DNA of 64,000 nt, taken from the NCBI RefSeq assembly GCF_002286985.1, contig NZ_NSKC01000001.1, forward strand, positions 434,001 through 498,000. Direction: 5' to 3'. Shown here one piece after another: positions 59,088-64,000 of the stretch. The DNA comes from Halorubrum salipaludis (GTDB lineage: Archaea; Halobacteriota; Halobacteria; Halobacteriales; Haloferacaceae). Each line of letters opens with the position of its first letter. The stretch's first letter is position 1. The notes under the pieces were generated by a model that saw only the letters and a program-made list of their open reading frames with translations, was not told the DNA's origin and made no database searches. The translations under genes were made by a program, and so were the position numbers.

Positions 59088-59876
59088 TCAGTCGTCGCCG
59101 AGGACGGTCGTGTGCTCCCCGTCGGCGGAGTCGGCGGCGGTACCGCCGTCGAGACTCGCGGCCTCGGAGCCCGCACCGAGCCCGCGCTCGGCGCCGAGGC
59201 GGTCGAGCGCGTCCGCGCCCGCGACCGCGACGACGACGAACCCGACCTTCGAGACGATGTCGAGGTAGACGAACACGAGCATCTCCGTCGCCGGCGTCAG
59301 CAGGCCGAATCCGGTTGGCGCGAGCAGCCACACGACCGGGTACAGCGTCCAGAGGACGACGGTGATGTTCCGAAGCGTCCCGAAGACGGCGCGGACCCGG
59401 TCGGCCTCGGCGGAGGCCGACCGCGGGAGCGAGACGAGCAGCCCGTAGACGAGCGCGGCGTACGCGGCCGCGGCGACGCCGAACAGGACCCACGAGACGG
59501 TTCCGACGGTAGCGACGGCGGCGATTCCGCCCGCGATGATGACCACGTCGACCGCGATCAGGCCGCCGAGCAGCCGGCGCGACGGGCGGGCGAGCAGCCC
59601 GAGGTACAACAGGAGCAGCGGCGTCGTTATCAGCCAGTCGACGTAGCGGGCGACCGGGAGGTCGCCGCCCGGCGTCGGCACGGTGCCGAAGCCGAGCGCC
59701 ATCGCGAGGTACGCGAGCGCCGCGACGCCGGTGACGCCGGCGAGCGTCCCGTAGTAGACCGCGTGCGACTCGCCGGTCTCCGAGGACCGGGAGTACCACG
59801 CCCACAGCGGGGGGACCGTGCCGGCGCCCATCGCGAGCAGCCCGATCCACGCCCAGACGGTGGTGTCGGCGAGCAT
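59088..59876 (-). CDS. sopII: Sensory rhodopsin II
   Basis: 262 residues with seven TM helices. Helix C has ARYVDWLITTPLLLLYLG near 75: Asp counterion (Asp75 in Natronomonas), Thr79, and Tyr at the Phe86 position where pumps have the proton-donor Asp. Helix F has LYPVVWLLAP with Tyr174. Helix G has YLDIVSKVGF with the retinal Lys; Ser replaces the Thr of the signalling residue T204. The C-terminal 40 residues are an acidic tail. It senses blue-green light and gives photophobic responses through the adjacent transducer. The ATG is one base beyond the transducer stop, so they are co-transcribed. Confidence 0.9.
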   Translation of the reverse strand: MLADTTVWAWIGLLAMGAGTVPPLWAWYSRSSETGESHAVYYGTLAGVTGVAALAYLAMALGFGTVPTPGGDLPVARYVDWLITTPLLLLYLGLLARPSRRLLGGLIAVDVVIIAGGIAAVATVGTVSWVLFGVAAAAYAALVYGLLVSLPRSASAEADRVRAVFGTLRNITVVLWTLYPVVWLLAPTGFGLLTPATEMLVFVYLDIVSKVGFVVVAVAGADALDRLGAERGLGAGSEAASLDGGTAADSADGEHTTVLGDD

Positions 59877-59877
59877 C

Positions 59878-61551
59878 TCAGTTCACCCCCTCCCCGTCCG
59901 GGAAGTCGAAGGAGCCGTCCGCGTCCCCCGCGTCGGTCCCGCCCTCGGTCCCCCCGTCGGAGACCGCGGTGGCGGACGCGTCGGGGCCCGCGCCGTCGGA
60001 CGGTCCGCCGGACGCGGCGCCGAGGCCGTCGTCGGCCGCGAACTCGAAGTCCTCGACCGCGTCGCGCAGCGCGAGCGCGCGGTCGGAGAGCGACTCGGCG
60101 GCGGTTTCGACCGCGCCGAGGGTCCGCTCCTGTTCGTCGACCGCGCCGGTCACGTCGCCGGCCGCGCTCGCGGTCTGTGCGCTGATCGCGGAGACGTCCT
60201 CCACGTGCCCGACCACCGCGTCCACGGAGTCGGCCTGCGTCTCGGTCGCTCGGGTGATCTCGGTCATGCTCGTGTCGGTCCGCTCGGAGGCCTCCGCGAG
60301 GCGTTCGAGCGCGTCGATCGACGTCTCGACGGTGTCGACGCCGGCGGAGATCCGCTGTTCGGTGCGTTCCATCGCCGCGGCGCCCGTCTCCGCGCGCTCC
60401 TGGACGGCGTGGATCCGCGCTTCGATTTCGCTCGCCGACTCCTGCGTCTCCTCGGCCAGCGCCTTGACCTCCTCGGCGACGACCGCGAAGCCGGCGCCGT
60501 CGGCGCCGGACCGGGCCGCCTCGATGGAGGCGTTCAGCGCGAGCAGGTTCGTCTGCTCGGCGATCTCCGAGATAGTGTCGACGACCTCGCCGATCTCCTC
60601 GACCTCCTCGGCGAGCGCCTCGACCTCCGCGGTCGTCTCCGCGGTCGTCTCCTCGACCGCGTCCATCTCCGCGAGCGCCTCCTCGGCGGCCTCGCGGCCC
60701 TCCTCGCCGACCGCGGCGGCGTGCTCCGCGGTCTCCGCCACGTCGGTGACGGTGGAGGCGACCTCCTCGGCCGACGACGCGAGGTTCTCGGCCTCGTCGG
60801 TCGCCGCCTGCAGGTCGTCGCGCTGGGTGCGCGCCCCCTCCGCGATCTCCTCGACCGCGTCGCTCACGGTCCCGGTCGTCGTCCGCAGGTTCTCCGTGCG
60901 GTCGTCGACGGTGCCGGCCACGTCGGCGGTGTCCTCGGCGACGGTCGCGACGGAGGCGACCGTCCCCTCGAGCTCGTCGGCCATCTCGTTGAACGCGGCG
61001 CCGACCCGCGCCATCGCCTCGTTGTCGCTGTCGGGGTCGACGCGCTGGGTCAGGTCGCCGTCGGCCAGCGCGCGCATCGCCGACTCGTACTCGGTCGCCT
61101 TGCGCTCGACCGTCTCGGCGCGTTCGGTCGCCTCTCGGCGGGCCCGCTCCGCCTCCTCGCGGGCGTCCTCGGCGTCGTCGATCTCGGACCGGAGCGACGT
61201 TCGCATGGCGTCGAACGCCCGGAACAGCCGCCCGATCTCGTCGGTGCGTCCCGTCTCTAACCGCACGTCGAGGTCCCCCTCGGCCATTCGCTCGGCCTTG
61301 GCCGTGAGCTGTCGCAGGGAGATAACCGTGTTCGATCCGACGGTGACGCCGATGAGCGCGAGCCCGATCACCGTCAACAGCGTCATCCCGATGAGTCCGG
61401 AGCGCACCTCTGCGCCCGCGGCCCCGACCTCGTCCGCGCGGAGGTAGACGATGACCCCGTATGAAACTGAGACCCCCATGACACCGATCAGCGACAGCGC
61501 GAGCTTCGCGCCGTAACTGGACCGGATGCCGGAGGACGATCCCTCTTGCAT
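59878..61551 (-). CDS. htrII: Sensory rhodopsin II transducer (methyl-accepting protein)
   Basis: 557 residues. Two TM helices near 15-35 and 50-72 have only a short outside loop ([16 protein letters not shown]), as in NpHtrII. A HAMP domain follows, with a second HAMP-like unit near 140-190. The signalling hairpin has [31 protein letters not shown] near 310. Glu-rich methylation helices lie on each side. The C-terminal 55 residues are Gly/Asp-rich. It relays light signals from SRII to CheA/CheW, not in the window. It is first in the operon and its membrane part contacts the receptor helices F and G. Confidence 0.92.
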   Translation of the reverse strand: MQEGSSSGIRSSYGAKLALSLIGVMGVSVSYGVIVYLRADEVGAAGAEVRSGLIGMTLLTVIGLALIGVTVGSNTVISLRQLTAKAERMAEGDLDVRLETGRTDEIGRLFRAFDAMRTSLRSEIDDAEDAREEAERARREATERAETVERKATEYESAMRALADGDLTQRVDPDSDNEAMARVGAAFNEMADELEGTVASVATVAEDTADVAGTVDDRTENLRTTTGTVSDAVEEIAEGARTQRDDLQAATDEAENLASSAEEVASTVTDVAETAEHAAAVGEEGREAAEEALAEMDAVEETTAETTAEVEALAEEVEEIGEVVDTISEIAEQTNLLALNASIEAARSGADGAGFAVVAEEVKALAEETQESASEIEARIHAVQERAETGAAAMERTEQRISAGVDTVETSIDALERLAEASERTDTSMTEITRATETQADSVDAVVGHVEDVSAISAQTASAAGDVTGAVDEQERTLGAVETAAESLSDRALALRDAVEDFEFAADDGLGAASGGPSDGAGPDASATAVSDGGTEGGTDAGDADGSFDFPDGEGVN

Positions 61552-61700
61552 AGTGTAAGGGAAAACTGGGATCGTATCGACATAATAACTGTCTCCCGAA
61601 TATTGCGTGTGATAACGCTGTGGTACCGATATCGGTCGTCGAAGCGAGGACGGCCGCAGTCGGGAGCAAAAGCGGCCTCAGCCGAGGAGCGAGGGCAACC

Positions 61701-62255
61701 TCAGCCGAGGAGGTACCGCGCCCACGGGTACCGCTCGACGAGGGGCCGACCGCCGACCTCGTACTCCTCGACGATCGCGTCGAGCCCGAGGATCCGCCCG
61801 GCGCCGAAGGCGGCGACCGAGAGGAACACGAGCATGTACGCGAAGTCGCCGTTGATGTAGCCGTGCGCGATGTCCCAGTTCCCGAGGTAGAACAGGAGCA
61901 TCATGAACGCGCCCCAGAACGCGGCGAGCCGGGTAAGCAGGCCGACTATCACGCCAAGTCCGATGAGGACCTCTCCCCACGGCACCGCGACGTTCACGAA
62001 GTCGACGAACAGCGCGTTCTCGCCCATCGCGGCGAACAGGCCGGCCGCCGGGCTCCCGTTCGCGGCGGGCGCGTTCTGAAGGTATCCCGCGGCGTTGAAC
62101 TCGCCGCTGAGGACCTTTTCGAGGCCGCTCTGGAAGAAGGCGAGTCCGATCATCAGCCGCAGCGCCAGAATGAACCAGACGCTGAGGGTGTGGAGCCGTC
62201 CCTCCACCGATACGCCACCGATCGTGCTTCGCAGCGCGACTTCTTTGGATGACAT
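61701..62255 (-). CDS. DoxX family membrane protein
   Basis: 184 residues with four TM helices. LRLMIGLAFFQSGLEKVLSGEF near 35 and LFYLGNWDIAHGYINGDFAYMLVFLS near 125 match the DoxX/DoxD pattern. PWGEVLIGLGVIVGLLTRLAAF is in the middle. DoxX proteins are linked to quinone-dependent redox reactions or to membrane protection; no partner subunit is nearby. The leader is short. It is divergent from the aldo-keto reductase, about 107 bases apart. Confidence 0.84.
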   Translation of the reverse strand: MSSKEVALRSTIGGVSVEGRLHTLSVWFILALRLMIGLAFFQSGLEKVLSGEFNAAGYLQNAPAANGSPAAGLFAAMGENALFVDFVNVAVPWGEVLIGLGVIVGLLTRLAAFWGAFMMLLFYLGNWDIAHGYINGDFAYMLVFLSVAAFGAGRILGLDAIVEEYEVGGRPLVERYPWARYLLG

Positions 62256-62361
62256 ACGTCCCTGACTCTCGGAGGAGGATTAAAAATGGACCAGCCTTCT
62301 CAGGCGGTGCGATCCGCTCGGAACCGGTACGTTGAGGGCGTCGCCGCCCGCGTGGGAGAAC

Positions 62362-63168
62362 ATGGCGAACGCCTTCGACAGGCTCGGGTACGGGACGTAC
62401 AAGCTGGCCGACGGCGAGGAGTGCGTCTCCGGCGTCGCCCACGCGATCGAGACGGGGTACCGACACGTCGATACGGCGCAGGGGTACGACAACGAGGCGT
62501 CGGTGTCTGCGGGGATCGACAGCACCGACGTCGACCGCGACGAGCTGTTCGTCGCGACGAAGCTCTCGACGGACAACCTCTCGTACGACGACGCGACCGC
62601 GACCGCGCGGGTGAGCCGCGACCGGCTCGGCGTCGACTCGATCGACCTCCTGTACGTCCACTGGCCGATCAATACCTACGATCCCGAGGAGACCCTCCCC
62701 GCGCTCGACGACCTCGTCGACGACGGCGTCGTCGACCGGATCGGGCTCTCGAACTTCCGACCCGACCAGCTCGACGAGGCCATCGACCGGCTGGATCACG
62801 ACGTGTTCGCGCATCAGGTGGAGTGCCACCCGCTGCTCCAACAGGAGGAGCTGCGCGAGTACGCGGTCGAGCACGACCACTGGCTCGTGGCCTACTCGCC
62901 GATCGCGCGCAACCGCGTCGCCGACGTGGACGTGTTAAAAGAGATCGCCGCGAACCACGACGCGAGCCCGGCGCAGGTGAGCCTCGCGTGGCTGCTCTCG
63001 AAGGAGCGCGTCGCTCCGATCCCGAAGGCGGCCGACGTCGATCACGTCGAAGCCAACTGGGCGGCCCGCGAGATCGACCTGACCGACGAGGAGATCGCGC
63101 GGATCGACGCGCTCGACCGCGGCGAGCGGGTCGTCGACTTCGAGGAGGCGTCGTGGAACCAGGCGTGA
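62362..63168 (+). CDS. Aldo/keto reductase
   Basis: 268 residues from ATG 62362 (MANAFDRLGYG). The catalytic tetrad is in GYRHVDTAQGYDNE (Asp and Tyr near 38-43), ATKLS (Lys near 68) and YVHWP (His near 98). NADPH-binding ends with IPKAADVDHVEANWAA. The barrel loops QVECHPLLQQ and AYSPIARNRVADVD are as in AKR3/AKR5. It reduces carbonyl compounds with NAD(P)H; the substrate cannot be told. It is divergent from doxX. Confidence 0.9.
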   Translation: MANAFDRLGYGTYKLADGEECVSGVAHAIETGYRHVDTAQGYDNEASVSAGIDSTDVDRDELFVATKLSTDNLSYDDATATARVSRDRLGVDSIDLLYVHWPINTYDPEETLPALDDLVDDGVVDRIGLSNFRPDQLDEAIDRLDHDVFAHQVECHPLLQQEELREYAVEHDHWLVAYSPIARNRVADVDVLKEIAANHDASPAQVSLAWLLSKERVAPIPKAADVDHVEANWAAREIDLTDEEIARIDALDRGERVVDFEEASWNQA

Positions 63169-63204
63169 GCGCGCCGCGGAACCGGCGGTGATCCGGCGGT
63201 CCGG

Positions 63205-63330
63205 ACGGTCTCGGGAGGCCGTGTATTCCGGGCGATCCCGAGGGGGCGCGTATTCCGGGCGATCCCGAGAGTCCGTATATAGCCGTACGGACCCGTACGG
63301 GTCGCTATACGGCCCTCATAGTCGATTTTA
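63205..63330 (+). repeat. Tandem repeat and nested palindromes
   Basis: GTATTCCGGGCGATCCCGAG occurs at 63223-63242 and again at 63250-63269, and TCGGGA precedes the first copy to pair with TCCCGA. Then come GTCCGTATATAGCCGTACGGAC-like inverted repeats: CCGTACGG (63283-63290) and CCGTACGG (63293-63300). A CTATACGG follows. AGGCGTATA-type boxes within look like promoter elements. Likely a regulatory region or repeat remnant; no gene. Confidence 0.6.
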
Positions 63331-63356
63331 CGTGCCGAGCCGTCGATCCCGTACCC

Positions 63357-63518
63357 GTGACCGACACCGAGACCGACTCCCCCGGACGGCCCGTCCTGCT
63401 GGCCGCGACGCCGAGCGCGGAGCGGGTGGAGCGGTGGCTCCGGACGCTGGCGCTCTTGGCCGGCGCGCTCGGCCTGCTGGTCGGGCTGTTCACGCTGGAG
63501 CTCGTCGTCCGGCTGTGA
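63357..63518 (+). CDS. Small single-TM membrane protein
   Basis: 53 residues from GTG 63357. An acidic N-terminal 15 residues, then AATPSAERVERWLRTL and one TM helix (LALLAGALGLLVGLFTLELVV). An ATTTTACG box near 63325-63332 lies about 30 bases upstream. A haloarchaeal micro-protein of unknown function. Confidence 0.55.
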   Translation: MTDTETDSPGRPVLLAATPSAERVERWLRTLALLAGALGLLVGLFTLELVVRL

Positions 63519-63657
63519 TCGAGCGCGGGTTCGGGCGCCGCCCGGGCGGAACTGAACGCGCGGACGCACCGAACCGGACCGCAGACGCCGCGTCGACTCG
63601 GGTTTCACTTCCGCTTTCGGGCGCGTTTTTAAAAGGCGTCGGCACGACGAGTCGGGT

Positions 63658-64000
63658 ATGAGCCAGTCCACGTTCGACGACGACGACCTGTTCGGCGAGG
63701 CCGCCGAGGAGACCCGTGCCGAGGTCCGAGAGCACCTGCAGGCCGCGCGCGCGGAGCTTCCCGACGCGGACGCCGTGTGGGAGACGGACGCGGACAACGT
63801 GCTCGGCGCCCTCAACGGGCTGAAGTCGGCGCTTGACGTCGGCGACGCGGTCGACAGCGTCCGCTCGGCGAAGAAGGCGTACGTGCTCGGCGAGCGCGCC
63901 GACGCCTTCGAGGACGCCGAGGATTTGAAAGCGGAGATCGAGGAGCTGGAGTCGCTCGTCGGCGACATCGAGGCCGCCGCGGAGGAGGTCGCCTCGCTCA
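63658..64000 (+). CDS. DUF5790-like protein, 3' end outside the window
   Basis: At least 114 residues are visible from ATG 63658 and the frame is still open at the edge. It starts SQSTFDDDDLFGEAAEETRAEV and continues in long acidic helices (LPDADAVWETDADNVLGALNGLKSALDVGDA, then coiled-coil-like EEIESLVGDIEAAAEE). It matches my memory of the haloarchaeal family DUF5790, function unknown. The TTTTTAAAAGG box at 63626-63636 is a possible promoter about 25 bases before the start. Confidence 0.75.
   Translation, partial: MSQSTFDDDDLFGEAAEETRAEVREHLQAARAELPDADAVWETDADNVLGALNGLKSALDVGDAVDSVRSAKKAYVLGERADAFEDAEDLKAEIEELESLVGDIEAAAEEVASL

Overview
The window is haloarchaeal chromosomal DNA, most like Halorubrum or a close relative. 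It is very GC-rich and its proteins are strongly acidic. RNA polymerase is split in the euryarchaeal way (H, B'', B', A', A''). It also carries archaeal histone, RPA1/2/3-type single-strand binding proteins, SepF, the haloarchaeal glucose-6-phosphate dehydrogenase Azf and a sensory rhodopsin with its transducer. Many genes have a TATA-like box about 25-30 bp before the start codon, as expected for leaderless haloarchaeal mRNAs.

Layout. 1-3 kb: 3' part of a histidine kinase, then the rpa3-rpap3 operon. 3.2-3.7 kb: first copy of a structured repeat with a 69-bp tandem array. 3.9-10.8 kb: membrane and secreted proteins, a family-5 solute-binding protein that looks circularly permuted, PAP2, a DsbA-like protein, ThiD and a ZIP transporter. 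10.9-19.6 kb: a minus-strand locus with a SipW-like signal peptidase, its presumed TasA/camelysin-like substrates and a glycosylation-repeat protein. Two of the substrates carry a von Willebrand A domain inserted in the fold. A membrane-anchored winged-helix gene is divergent to the locus. 20.6-21.2 kb: second repeat copy. 22-27 kb: a second winged-helix/TM gene, mutS, sepF, azf. 27.4-27.75 kb: third repeat copy, inverted. 27.9-38.3 kb: rpoH-rpoB2-rpoB1-rpoA1-rpoA2-nusA, a lipoprotein gene, then rpsL-rpsG. 38.6-43 kb: two tRNA-Asp, HDAC and histone genes, rpa2, a lipoprotein, tRNA-Arg. 43-50 kb: antiporter, small genes with a short tRNA-like sequence, DUF309, aconitase, dUTPase-like protein, tautomerase. 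50-58 kb: flavin monooxygenase, CBS protein, a G-rich tract, Nudix and NadE, small zinc and helix-turn-helix proteins, a TrpD-like protein. 58-64 kb: siroheme decarboxylase A/B fusion, htrII-sopII, DoxX, aldo-keto reductase, and the start of a final gene.

The most striking items are three related elements at about 3.2, 20.6 and 27.5 kb. Each has a TTATAAA box, three nested stems of variable sequence but kept position, and highly conserved single-stranded blocks. One pairing shows a compensatory base change, so I read them as a candidate family of structured non-coding RNAs. The second is the SipW/TasA-like vWA locus, which looks like a surface-fibre or biofilm system. The third is the permuted solute-binding protein. 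All gene functions are read from sequence motifs and remembered families; no database search was run.
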